Positions 25,980 through 33,293 of a stretch of 64,000 nucleotides of DNA are shown here, piece after piece. Numbering within the stretch: position 1 is the first letter of the stretch; the number at the start of each line of letters is the position of its first letter. The notes under the pieces were generated by a model. It was not told the DNA's origin. It saw nothing but the letters and a program-made list of their open reading frames with translations, and searched no databases. The stretch is from positions 1,922,001-1,986,000 of the forward strand of contig NZ_CP029187.1 of assembly GCF_003097535.1 (NCBI RefSeq). The letters run 5' to 3'. The translations under genes and the position numbers were made by a program. Origin of the DNA: Flavobacterium pallidum. GTDB lineage: Bacteria > Bacteroidota > Bacteroidia > Flavobacteriales > Flavobacteriaceae.

Positions 25980-26474
25980 ATGAGCCACAACATCATCCTG
26001 AACCATCAGGAAATCGAGCATAAGATCCGCAGGATTGCTTACCAGATATATGAAACATTCGTTGACGAGGAGACTGTAATTGTAGCCGGTATCGCTGACA
26101 ATGGGATTGTTTTTGCAGAGAAAATCAAGTCGGTGCTTGAAAAAATCGCTCCTATAAAAGTACTTTTATGTGAAGTGCGTATCGACAAGCAAAATCCGAA
26201 TAATCCAGTAACCACTTCACTTACACCCAGTGAATACAGTGAAAAATGCCTTGTATTGGTTGACGATGTGCTGAATTCCGGGACTACATTAATATATGGG
26301 GTAAGGCATTTCCTGGATGTTCCACTGAAGAAATTCAAGACGGCGGTTTTGGTCGACAGGAATCATAAAAAGTACCCGGTGAAAGCTGATTTTAAAGGGA
26401 TTTCGCTTTCGACTTCGTTGCTTGAGCATGTGAATGTGGAATTTAAGGAAGAATCAATCGCCTACCTGAGCTAG
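25980..26474 (+). CDS. Phosphoribosyltransferase (PyrR-like)
   Basis: 164 residues with the PRPP-binding loop VLVDDVLNSGTTLIYG (~residues 89-104). The short type-I phosphoribosyltransferase fold and the region around LCEVRID resemble PyrR/hypoxanthine-type enzymes, but I cannot tell whether it acts on uracil, hypoxanthine or as a regulator. Its 3' end overlaps the convergent aroK gene by 21 bases. Confidence 0.8.
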   Translation: MSHNIILNHQEIEHKIRRIAYQIYETFVDEETVIVAGIADNGIVFAEKIKSVLEKIAPIKVLLCEVRIDKQNPNNPVTTSLTPSEYSEKCLVLVDDVLNSGTTLIYGVRHFLDVPLKKFKTAVLVDRNHKKYPVKADFKGISLSTSLLEHVNVEFKEESIAYLS

Positions 26475-26984
26475 CAATTTTATGATTTCCTGAGCCACCC
26501 CTTCAGGTGTAAGTGCATCGGTATTGATTTTAAAACGGGCCTGGTTGTAGTAAAAACTTCTTTCAAAAAGATGGGCTGCAATGTAATCTGATTGCTCCTG
26601 TTCAGATATTGATGTGATTAAAGGTCTTCCGGAAATCCCTTCCCGCAGCCTTTGCATTAAAGTACCCACTGTTGCTTTCAGGTAAATTGAAATGACATCT
26701 TCCTGCTTTAAAAACTCATGGTTGTTTGCATAGCACGGTGTTCCGCCGCCAAGGCTCAGGATAAAACTTTCCGGGCGTTGCAACTGTACCATCAGTGCTT
26801 TGTGTTCTGCTTTCCTGAACCAGATTTCTCCTTTTGAACTGAAAATTTCGGGAATACCTGCCTGTTCGCTTTCTTCAATAATTTCATCAAGGTCATAGGC
26901 CGGTATATGGATTTTTTGAGACAAAATTTTCCCAACCGTCGTTTTCCCCGAACCCATATAACCAAGTAAAATGATTTTTCGCAT
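26454..26984 (-). CDS. aroK: Shikimate kinase
   Basis: 176 residues, standard length. Walker A GYMGSGKTTVGK (8-19), substrate-binding D and R residues around DLDEII and FRKAE, the conserved LGGGTPCY motif (~78-85) and the lid arginines near LREGISGRPLI. Phosphorylates shikimate at the 3-hydroxyl in aromatic amino acid synthesis. Its 3' end overlaps that of the phosphoribosyltransferase gene. Confidence 0.93.
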   Translation of the reverse strand: MRKIILLGYMGSGKTTVGKILSQKIHIPAYDLDEIIEESEQAGIPEIFSSKGEIWFRKAEHKALMVQLQRPESFILSLGGGTPCYANNHEFLKQEDVISIYLKATVGTLMQRLREGISGRPLITSISEQEQSDYIAAHLFERSFYYNQARFKINTDALTPEGVAQEIIKLLAQVGD

Positions 26985-27054
26985 AGAATAAATCCTTATA
27001 AACTAGGGCCTTAAGGCCAATTATCAAAAAAACCCAAATTTAAAGGAAAATTGC

Positions 27055-27086
27055 TTTGAAAAATAAATAATAAGGTCTTATATTTG
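27055..27086 (+). promoter_or_regulatory. Promoter of the tRNA cluster
   Basis: TTTG (27055-27058), 20 bases, TATATTTG (27079-27086), 27 bases before the first tRNA-Lys. Confidence 0.65.
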
Positions 27087-27113
27087 CACCCGCGTTCAGG
27101 GAATGAAAATAAT

Positions 27114-27186
27114 GACTCGATAGCTCAGTTGGTAGAGCACAACACTTTTAATGTTGGGGTCCTGGGTTCGAGCCCCAGTCGGGTCA
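27114..27186 (+). tRNA. tRNA-Lys (anticodon TTT), copy 1
   Basis: 73 bases forming a full cloverleaf: acceptor GACTCGA / TCGGGTC with one T-G pair, D-arm AGCTCAGTTGGTAGAGC, anticodon loop CTTTTAA with TTT, T-arm GGGTTCGAGCCCC. Identical to the second copy 100 bases downstream. Confidence 0.97.
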
Positions 27187-27213
27187 CGAAACGACTTAAT
27201 TTCCTGAAGCACA

Positions 27214-27286
27214 GACTCGATAGCTCAGTTGGTAGAGCACAACACTTTTAATGTTGGGGTCCTGGGTTCGAGCCCCAGTCGGGTCA
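27214..27286 (+). tRNA. tRNA-Lys (anticodon TTT), copy 2
   Basis: Exact repeat of the tRNA-Lys at 27114-27186, shifted by 100 bases, with a different 27-base spacer between them. A recent tandem duplication is likely. Confidence 0.97.
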
Positions 27287-27321
27287 CAGAAGTCGGGCGA
27301 AAAGCTTGACTTTTTTTTTAC

Positions 27322-27405
27322 GGCGACGTGGAGAAACTGGTAGACTTGCCATCTTGAGGGGGTGGTGCTCGTAAGGGCGTGTGGGTTCGAATCCCATCGT
27401 CGTCA
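27322..27405 (+). tRNA. tRNA-Leu (anticodon GAG)
   Basis: 84 bases with a long variable arm. Acceptor GGCGACG / CGTCGTC with one wobble pair, anticodon stem CCATC / GGTGG enclosing TTGAGGG (anticodon GAG), T-arm with GGTTCGAATCCC. Its 3' end is repeated at 27562-27579. Confidence 0.95.
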
Positions 27406-27419
27406 CTTAAGAATGGAAA

Positions 27420-27444
27420 CCCGCACGATAGTGCGGGTTTTTTT
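27420..27444 (+). terminator. Terminator after tRNA-Leu
   Basis: CCCGCAC-GATA-GTGCGGG followed by seven T. Confidence 0.9.
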
Positions 27445-27498
27445 ATTTTCCTTCCTGATGTTGAGCTTGCTCATAAATCAGGAAGGAAAATAAAAAAA
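27438..27498. repeat. 22-bp perfect palindrome sharing the terminator T-tract
   Basis: The left arm 27438-27459 (T-run, then ATTTTCCTTCCTGAT) is the exact reverse complement of the right arm 27477-27498. The 17-base loop itself contains TGAGC-TT-GCTCA. The left arm begins in the T-tract of the tRNA-Leu terminator, so the two structures compete or stack. Confidence 0.9.
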
Positions 27499-27550
27499 CG
27501 CCCAATCCCTGATTGGGCAGGTTTTCATTTCCACTACGCGCCAGATGGGC
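27491..27550. repeat. 60-bp repeat, copy 1
   Basis: Contains the hairpin GCCCAATC-CCT-GATTGGGC and ends in CAGATGGGC. It matches the 60-bp segment 27664-27723 with few differences; the loop is CCT here and AGG there. Confidence 0.8.
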
Positions 27551-27561
27551 TGGCCGCAGCC

Positions 27562-27579
27562 ATCCCATCGTCGTCACTT
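27562..27579 (+). repeat. Duplicated 3' end of tRNA-Leu (att-like)
   Basis: ATCCCATCGTCGTCACTT is an exact 18-bp copy of 27391-27408, the 3' end of tRNA-Leu plus three bases. The copies are 171 bases apart. Such direct repeats mark integration of elements into tRNA genes or loss of a second tRNA copy. Confidence 0.85.
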
Positions 27580-27582
27580 TTT

Positions 27583-27622
27583 AAAACCGTAATCAGCTAT
27601 AAATAAACTGATTACGGTTTTT
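27583..27622 (+). terminator. Second terminator in the tRNA-Leu downstream region
   Basis: AAAACCGTAATCAG / CTGATTACGGTTTT, perfect 14-bp stem, 11-base loop, then T-rich. It follows the duplicated tRNA end just as the first terminator follows the real tRNA. Confidence 0.8.
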
Positions 27623-27663
27623 ACTTTTAAAATCTTCACGATATTTTCACAGCATATATCACT

Positions 27664-27723
27664 TAAAAAAACGCCCAATCAGGGATTGGGCAGGTTTTCA
27701 GTTCCACTGCTAATCAGATGGGC
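27664..27723. repeat. 60-bp repeat, copy 2
   Basis: Contains the hairpin GCCCAATC-AGG-GATTGGGC with the loop inverted relative to copy 1. Offset from copy 1 is 173 bases, almost the same as the 171-base offset of the duplicated tRNA end. Confidence 0.8.
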
Positions 27724-27823
27724 ACCCGAGCGCAGCGAACTGACGCACTAATCCCGCCATCATGTAAGGAATAAACCGGAAACTTCGGGTTCCTTCGCCA
27801 TTATTATCGCGAAACTGCGTTAA

Positions 27824-27873
27824 GGATAGAAGCGGAAAGCCCGGAGCGCAGCGAGGACTTGTAGCGGATAGCC
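27824..27873. repeat. Dispersed GC-rich repeat, member A
   Basis: Starts GGATAGAAGCGGAAAGCCC and ends GTAGCGGATAGCC around a GGAGCGCAGCGAGGA core. It resembles the element at 46236-46293. I recall similar AGCGG-flanked elements in intergenic regions of Flavobacterium genomes. The stretch 27724-27932 holds no gene that I can support. Confidence 0.55.
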
Positions 27874-27932
27874 TGACGCGACGCAGGAAGCGTAACGCCC
27901 AAAAAAGCCTGTGGAAAGACATAAATTTTCCC

Positions 27933-27940
27933 TATTTTTG
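27933..27940 (+). promoter_or_regulatory. -7 element of the carotenoid regulator gene
   Basis: TATTTTTG, 19 bases before the ATG at 27960. Confidence 0.45.
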
Positions 27941-27959
27941 TTTAAATCCGTTTGTAGTG

Positions 27960-28853
27960 ATGAACAATACCCATGCTATTTTCAATATCCGAGACCTCGA
28001 AAACATTTCGGGTATTAAGGCGCATACGATACGTATTTGGGAAAAGCGGTACAATATTTTGCAGCCGGAGCGTACTGATACCAACATCAGGCTTTATACT
28101 ATTGAAAATCTCAGGCGCCTACTTAACATTACGTTGTTGCACCATCACGGCTATAAAATTTCCAAGATTGCCATTTTTGATGAAGGTAGGCTTGCCTCGA
28201 TGATCAAGGATATCATTTCGCCTAAAACTGTCAAACATCACGCTATCAATGCGTTTAAGATGGCCATGCTGCAATTTGATCAGCAATTTTTCCAGGAAAC
28301 TTATTTTAATCTATTGGCAGAAAAATCATTCAGGGAAATCTTCAATGACATTTTCATCCCCCTTTTGAATGAAGTCGGGTTGTTATGGCAAACCGAAACC
28401 ATCACTGCAGTGCAGGAGCATTTCATAAGTTCGATGATACGCCAGAAACTCTTTGTCAGTATTGAAAAAACGCAACAAGAGGTAACCATTAGTAATAGCG
28501 GAACTTTTATTTTTTACCTTCCGTCAAACGAAAACCACGATATCGGATTGCTGTATATGTATTATGAGGCGATCCTGAATGGTTATAAAACCATTTACCT
28601 CGGTCCGGGAATACAGATAGATGACCTGCGCAGGCTTTTGCCGCATGTTGAGAATCCAGTTTTTGTAACGTATTTTACGCTGCATCCTGAAAAAGAGACT
28701 TTGCAGGAATATTTTTCAGAATTCCTAAGAAAATTACCTGATGAGACTGAATTGTGGATTGCAGGCCATAAGGTACTGGATCTGCCGGATCAGGTCAATA
28801 TTCCGTCCATCTCTATCATTCGCTCGTTTGCAGACTATACGAGGAAATTATAA
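27960..28853 (+). CDS. MerR-family regulator, CarH/LitR-like (possible B12 photoreceptor)
   Basis: 297 residues from the ATG at 27960; a GTG directly before it is also possible. N-terminal MerR winged helix at 1-75 (FNIRDLENISGIKAHTIRIW...), then a helical region and a Rossmann-like C-terminal domain. W143, nine residues, then E153-H154 match the W-x9-EH signature of adenosylcobalamin photoreceptors; H193 in ENHDIG is a candidate lower ligand, although the full E-x-D-x-H-x-x-G motif is not intact. It heads the carotenoid cluster, so light- and B12-dependent repression of crt genes is plausible, not shown. Confidence 0.82.
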   Translation: MNNTHAIFNIRDLENISGIKAHTIRIWEKRYNILQPERTDTNIRLYTIENLRRLLNITLLHHHGYKISKIAIFDEGRLASMIKDIISPKTVKHHAINAFKMAMLQFDQQFFQETYFNLLAEKSFREIFNDIFIPLLNEVGLLWQTETITAVQEHFISSMIRQKLFVSIEKTQQEVTISNSGTFIFYLPSNENHDIGLLYMYYEAILNGYKTIYLGPGIQIDDLRRLLPHVENPVFVTYFTLHPEKETLQEYFSEFLRKLPDETELWIAGHKVLDLPDQVNIPSISIIRSFADYTRKL

Positions 28854-28889
28854 TTTTCGATGGTAGGCTTATTTTGTTTATCATTTTGC

Positions 28890-28897
28890 TATATTTG
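28890..28897 (+). promoter_or_regulatory. -7 element of the crtI-crtB-crtZ operon
   Basis: TATATTTG, 10 bases before the crtI ATG. The nearest -33-like TTG is only 13 bases upstream of it, shorter than usual, which may mean activator dependence or a weak promoter. Confidence 0.5.
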
Positions 28898-28907
28898 TTA
28901 AACAATT

Positions 28908-30389
28908 ATGAAAAAGAAAATTGCTGTTATCGGTTCCGGATTTTCATCGCTTGCTGCTGCTTGCTATCTGGCAAAAGACGGGCATGCGGTAACTGTTTAC
29001 GAAAAAAATGACACCATCGGAGGCCGCGCAAGGCAGTTGAAAAAAGATGGGTTTACGTTCGATATGGGACCGAGCTGGTATTGGATGCCTGATATTTTTG
29101 AGCGTTTTTTTGCTGATTTTGACAAAAAGCCATCTGATTATTATGAACTGATCAAACTTTCGCCAGCTTATAGTGTTTATTTCGGGCCAAATGAGCACGT
29201 TGAAATTGCAGACAATTTTACCGCAATCTGCAATACTTTTGAAGAGATAGAACCTGGAAGTGGTATCAAGCTTGCTAATTTCATTGGCAAGGCCAAAAAT
29301 AATTATGCCATCGCAATGACGGATTTGGTATACAGGCCCGGGAATTCTCCTCTGGAGCTGGTCACTGCAAAAACGATCCAGAATCTGGGACAGTTCTTTA
29401 CCAATATCAGCGGCGATATCAGGAAACAGTTCAGCAACCCGAAATTGGTCAGCATTCTTGAATTCCCAGTATTATTCCTTGGCGCCAAGCCATCGGATAC
29501 GCCATCTTTTTATAGTTTTATGAACTACGCTGATTTTGGGATGGGCACCTGGCATCCGAAAACCGGGATGTTCGATGTGGTAAAGGCGATGCAGGAACTC
29601 GCAACAGCATTGGGCGTTACTTTTAAAACATCAAGCAGCATTCAGAAAATAATCGTACAAAATAATAAGGCGACAGGGCTTGTCATAAACGGCGAAAATA
29701 TAAACGCAGATTTGGTTCTGAGCGGTGCAGATTACCACCATACTGAAACATTAGTGGACAAGCGCTTTCGGCAATACTCAGAAAAATATTGGAATAGCAG
29801 GGTTTTTGCTCCTTCTGCGTTGCTTTTTTATGTGGGACTGAATGAGAAAATCAAAGGTATAAGCCACCATGCCTTATTTTTTGACACCGATTTCGAAAAA
29901 CATGCGAAATCTATTTATGACACGCCTGAATGGCCGGAAGCCCCTTTGTTTTATTCCAGCTTCCCTTCAAAAACAGATCCTTCGACTGCTCCTGAAGGCA
30001 TGGAAAGTGCCGTTTTCCTTATTCCGCTTGCGCCCGGAATTGATGATACTCCGCAACTGCGCGATAAATACTTCGAAATCATTATGAACCGTTTCGGAAC
30101 GATAACCGGAACCGATTTGCGTAAAAGCATTGTATTTAAGGAAGACTATTGTGTGAATGATTTCACATCAGATTACAATTCCTATAAAGGCAATGCCTAC
30201 GGACTGGCCAATACGCTGATGCAAACAGCTTTCCTGAGGCCAAAACTGAAAAGCAGGAAAATCCGTAATTTATATTTTACGGGCCAACTGACTGTTCCGG
30301 GCCCTGGTGTTCCCCCTGCGTTAATTTCGGGGAAACTGGCTGCGGGGCTGATACAAAAAGACATTGCAAATAAACCTGATCAACGATGA
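28908..30389 (+). CDS. crtI: Phytoene desaturase
   Basis: 493 residues, normal length. N-terminal FAD-binding fold KKKIAVIGSGFSSLAAACYL with G-x-G-x-x-(S)-x-x-A, then IGGRARQLKKDGFTFDMGPS. The C-terminal FAD/substrate segment ...NLYFTGQLTVPGPGVPPALISG is typical of CrtI. Desaturates phytoene to lycopene at the membrane. Overlaps crtB by 4 bases (ATGA), so translation is probably coupled. Confidence 0.95.
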   Translation: MKKKIAVIGSGFSSLAAACYLAKDGHAVTVYEKNDTIGGRARQLKKDGFTFDMGPSWYWMPDIFERFFADFDKKPSDYYELIKLSPAYSVYFGPNEHVEIADNFTAICNTFEEIEPGSGIKLANFIGKAKNNYAIAMTDLVYRPGNSPLELVTAKTIQNLGQFFTNISGDIRKQFSNPKLVSILEFPVLFLGAKPSDTPSFYSFMNYADFGMGTWHPKTGMFDVVKAMQELATALGVTFKTSSSIQKIIVQNNKATGLVINGENINADLVLSGADYHHTETLVDKRFRQYSEKYWNSRVFAPSALLFYVGLNEKIKGISHHALFFDTDFEKHAKSIYDTPEWPEAPLFYSSFPSKTDPSTAPEGMESAVFLIPLAPGIDDTPQLRDKYFEIIMNRFGTITGTDLRKSIVFKEDYCVNDFTSDYNSYKGNAYGLANTLMQTAFLRPKLKSRKIRNLYFTGQLTVPGPGVPPALISGKLAAGLIQKDIANKPDQR

Positions 30390-31225
30390 AATCCATATTC
30401 GATACCATATCATTCCAATGCTCCAGAGATGTCACGAAGGCTTACAGCACTTCATTCTCGGCCGCAGTGCGTATGCTCGCGCCATCCATTAGGCAGGATA
30501 TTTACAATATTTACGGATTTGTTCGTTTTGCGGATGAAATCGTAGACAGTTTCCATGACTATGATAAAAATGTGCTTTTCGATGCTTTTGAAATGGATTT
30601 GAAAAAGGCGATAAGCCATAAAATCAGCCTGAATCCTGTACTCAATGCATTTCAGCACACCGTGCATAAATACCAGATTCCGATGGCGCTGATTGATGCT
30701 TTTATGAAAAGCATGCGGCTGGACCTGACAAAGACGGTTTATGAAACCCAGGCGGATTATGAACAATATATTTATGGCTCGGCCGATGTAGTGGGATTGA
30801 TGTGCCTTAAAGTTTTCGTAAATGGGAATGATGCAAAATACAACGAACTGGAATTTGCGGCGATGAAACTCGGATCTGCATTCCAGAAAGTCAATTTTCT
30901 CAGGGATCTGAAGGCGGACCATGAAGAATTAAACCGCACCTATTTCCCGGGAACTGATCTGAACCAGCTCGATGAAATTTCAAAGCAACGGATTATTGAT
31001 GAAATTGAAGCCGATTTCAAGATTGGATATGAAGGCATTGCGGCATTGCCGCTTGAAGCAAAGTTTGGCGTTTATACCGCTTATGTTTATTATACGAGGC
31101 TACTTTCTAAACTTAAAAAAATCCCGTCGACGGATTTGAAGAGCAAACGCATCCGTGTGCCGGATTATGAAAAATATGGACTTTTTGCCAAATGTTACCT
31201 GACGTACAGGTTTAATTTTATTTAA
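30386..31225 (+). CDS. crtB: Phytoene synthase
   Basis: 279 residues of the squalene/phytoene synthase fold. First Asp-rich motif in FVRFADEIVDSFHDYD, second in NFLRDLKADHEELNRTY. Joins two geranylgeranyl diphosphates into phytoene, the first committed step. Overlaps crtI by 4 bases and is followed by crtZ after 1 base. Confidence 0.94.
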   Translation: MKSIFDTISFQCSRDVTKAYSTSFSAAVRMLAPSIRQDIYNIYGFVRFADEIVDSFHDYDKNVLFDAFEMDLKKAISHKISLNPVLNAFQHTVHKYQIPMALIDAFMKSMRLDLTKTVYETQADYEQYIYGSADVVGLMCLKVFVNGNDAKYNELEFAAMKLGSAFQKVNFLRDLKADHEELNRTYFPGTDLNQLDEISKQRIIDEIEADFKIGYEGIAALPLEAKFGVYTAYVYYTRLLSKLKKIPSTDLKSKRIRVPDYEKYGLFAKCYLTYRFNFI

Positions 31226-31226
31226 T

Positions 31227-31670
31227 ATGTGGATTCATATTGTCGTTTTTTTCCTGACTTTTTTCTTTATGGAATTTATGGCCTGGTTCAGCCATAAATA
31301 TATCATGCATGGGTTTTTATGGGTTTTGCACGCTGATCACCATAAAAAAGACCATGACTCGTGGTTTGAACGTAATGACATGTTTTTTATATTTTATGCT
31401 GTCATCAGTATCGGTTTTTTCCTGCTTTGGCAATATGATGTCCTGAACATAGGGCTTGCCATCGGTTTAGGGATTTTTGCTTACGGAGCAGCATATTTTA
31501 TGGTGCACGATATTTTTATACATCAAAGGTTTAAAATATTCCGAAATGCCAACAACCGCTACGCACGCGCCGTACGCAGGGCACATAAGATGCATCACAA
31601 GCATTTGGGCAAACATGACGGTGAATGTTTCGGGATGTTGATTGTCCCGTTCAAATATTTCAAAAAATAA
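31227..31670 (+). CDS. crtZ: Beta-carotene hydroxylase
   Basis: 147 residues with four hydrophobic helices and the His clusters of the fatty-acid-hydroxylase superfamily: HKYIMHG, HADHHKKDH, HDIFIH and HKMHHKHLG. Introduces 3-hydroxyl groups into beta-carotene, giving zeaxanthin, the typical yellow pigment of marine and freshwater flavobacteria. A lycopene cyclase is required but not in the window. Ends at a terminator. Confidence 0.92.
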   Translation: MWIHIVVFFLTFFFMEFMAWFSHKYIMHGFLWVLHADHHKKDHDSWFERNDMFFIFYAVISIGFFLLWQYDVLNIGLAIGLGIFAYGAAYFMVHDIFIHQRFKIFRNANNRYARAVRRAHKMHHKHLGKHDGECFGMLIVPFKYFKK

Positions 31671-31694
31671 AGCACCCTTTTGAGGTGCTTTTTT
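31669..31694 (+). terminator. Terminator of the crt operon
   Basis: AAAGCACC / GGTGCTTT with a 7-base loop and a six-T run; it begins inside the crtZ stop codon. Confidence 0.85.
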
Positions 31695-31726
31695 GATTTG
31701 CTGTCCGATTGTTGATTATATATGTC

Positions 31727-32260
31727 TTATTTCATAAGCTTTTTCAATGGCTCCAATTGCTTTTGGTCGATGTTGGCATTTTTCAGCAGCGATAACAACG
31801 TCATCACACCTGATGGATCCATATCATTGCCTAAAACCCTGACTACTGCAATGCCGTTTTCTTTTTTTGCAGCATAAATAACGAATTCGTCAATATGCTC
31901 GTCGTCTTTTCCTACATAGCTTATAGAAGCGCCATCGCTTCCGGAACCGACACGCATCAGCAGTTCGTATTTCTTGTCATTAAGAAGGTTTTTTAATGCC
32001 TTATTTTCTGTGTCATAAGCCGTAGTTGAAACAGAATCCGATTTGAAGAAAAGCATGTTCATTTTATCAAACGAGTCGAGCGCTTTCTTTTCATCTGCAG
32101 TCAGTTTCAGCTTGTCCATCTTGAAAATATTTGGTGTTAAATCCAATACGATAAAATTGGACTTTCCGCTTTTCTTAATGAAGTATTTCTGCAGGGTAGG
32201 TTCAGAATTGCAGCCCGTTAAAAACAGGCTGCAACTGAGTGATATAAGAAGGCGTTTCAT
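31727..32260 (-). CDS. DUF4252 lipoprotein
   Basis: 177 residues starting MKRLLISLSCSLFLTGCNSE with a lipobox. The mature part shares size and layout with its neighbour (a KFD-like start, a central E..LL.RV segment and a DDEHIDEFVIYA region), the pattern of the DUF4252 family of Bacteroidota. Follows the second DUF4252 gene after 1 base in an operon headed by a sigma factor. Likely an envelope protein controlled by that sigma factor; role unknown. Confidence 0.75.
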   Translation of the reverse strand: MKRLLISLSCSLFLTGCNSEPTLQKYFIKKSGKSNFIVLDLTPNIFKMDKLKLTADEKKALDSFDKMNMLFFKSDSVSTTAYDTENKALKNLLNDKKYELLMRVGSGSDGASISYVGKDDEHIDEFVIYAAKKENGIAVVRVLGNDMDPSGVMTLLSLLKNANIDQKQLEPLKKLMK

Positions 32261-32261
32261 G

Positions 32262-32789
32262 TTACTTTTTGCCTTTAGTACCCTTTGACAGCACGTCGCC
32301 GCCCGGAAGGTTCATTTTATCGGTCAATACTGAAATCTCGTCCAGGTCAAATTCACCAATCAGTGACAGCAAAACCGTGTCATCTTTTCCGGAACCTTCA
32401 ATGAACATGAGCAGTTCCTTAACAACGGTTTCCTTTGCACCGGATTTGATCATGATCCTGATGTTTTTGCCTTTGTCATTCACGCGCATCAGTTCTTCAA
32501 GGCCTGATGATTTGATATATTTCTCGGCCGTGGATTTGAGTTCCTGCGTAGTCTTGTCATTCGTTGTGGTAAAAACCCTGAGGTAATCCAGTTTCTTGAT
32601 CAGGTTCAGGTATTGCTGGGCTTCCTTATCCTTGCTGTCTACTTTACCCATCATCTGGAACATCTTTTTGTTGACAATTACCGCAGTAATATCGTCACGG
32701 CCATCGAATTTATCAAAGGCTGTCTGGCCGAAGAATAACATTGGCAATAAAAGCGCTGCATAAAGGAACATTTTTTTTGTTGATTTCAT
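32262..32789 (-). CDS. DUF4252 secreted protein
   Basis: 175 residues with a signal peptide (MKSTKKMFLYAALLLPMLFFGQTA) but no lipobox Cys, unlike its paralogue. DUF4252 pattern: ITAVIVNKKMFQMMGKVD, YLNLIKKLDYLRVFTT, and ELLMFIEGSGKDDTVLLSLIGEFDLDEISVL. Third gene of the sigma / anti-sigma / DUF4252 / DUF4252 operon. Function unknown; in Bacteroidota these genes usually accompany ECF sigma factors. Confidence 0.78.
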   Translation of the reverse strand: MKSTKKMFLYAALLLPMLFFGQTAFDKFDGRDDITAVIVNKKMFQMMGKVDSKDKEAQQYLNLIKKLDYLRVFTTTNDKTTQELKSTAEKYIKSSGLEELMRVNDKGKNIRIMIKSGAKETVVKELLMFIEGSGKDDTVLLSLIGEFDLDEISVLTDKMNLPGGDVLSKGTKGKK

Positions 32790-32852
32790 GATAACTATTT
32801 GTTTGTTGATTAATTCACTTTTCCTGTTTTCAGAAGCATAACAGGGAATGCT

Positions 32853-33293
32853 TTATTGTTTAAAAATCCTTTCTTTGGTATTCTCGTAGGCTTTGAGGTG
32901 CTGCATGCCTTCCACGCCGGTATTGACATTTCTGGAAAGCAGCGCCAATGCTTTTTTCGTCTCCAGGAAAGCCCTTTCAGGACTGTTATAAGTACCTAAA
33001 TCCTGTTGCGGTTTTTCCTGGAAATTCAGGTAGGAAAAACTCCCGATACTTAAAAAAACAATTGCGGCCGCAGCTACTGCCAGCCACGGATTTTGATTTT
33101 TTACCGAAATGGATGTGATTTCCGGTTGTTGTGATTTTTCGCTTTCGAAATAACCGAATAACGGCTTATACATTTCAAATTCAGGAGCGACATCTGCGGA
33201 AGCGAAATAAACACTAAGCAATTTCTCTTCGGCAATTGTGGTCTCTCCTTCAAAATATTTCTCTAATAAATGAGCTGCTTTATGCGGTTCCAT
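32853..33293 (-). CDS. Putative membrane-anchored anti-sigma factor
   Basis: 146 residues. A short N-terminal helical region (HKAAHLLEKYFEGETTIAEEKLLSVYF) of the kind that binds sigma factors, one transmembrane helix (~residues 71-88, WLAVAAAAIVFLSIGSFSYL) and a polar periplasmic tail. Overlaps the sigma factor gene by 14 bases, the usual arrangement for an anti-sigma factor. It lacks a zinc-binding H-x3-C-x2-C motif. Role inferred from position and layout. Confidence 0.65.
   Translation of the reverse strand: MEPHKAAHLLEKYFEGETTIAEEKLLSVYFASADVAPEFEMYKPLFGYFESEKSQQPEITSISVKNQNPWLAVAAAAIVFLSIGSFSYLNFQEKPQQDLGTYNSPERAFLETKKALALLSRNVNTGVEGMQHLKAYENTKERIFKQ

Noticed and set aside
27419-27606. 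Short open frame after tRNA-Leu
   Set aside because: It runs through two terminators, palindromes and the duplicated tRNA end; it is non-coding structured DNA.
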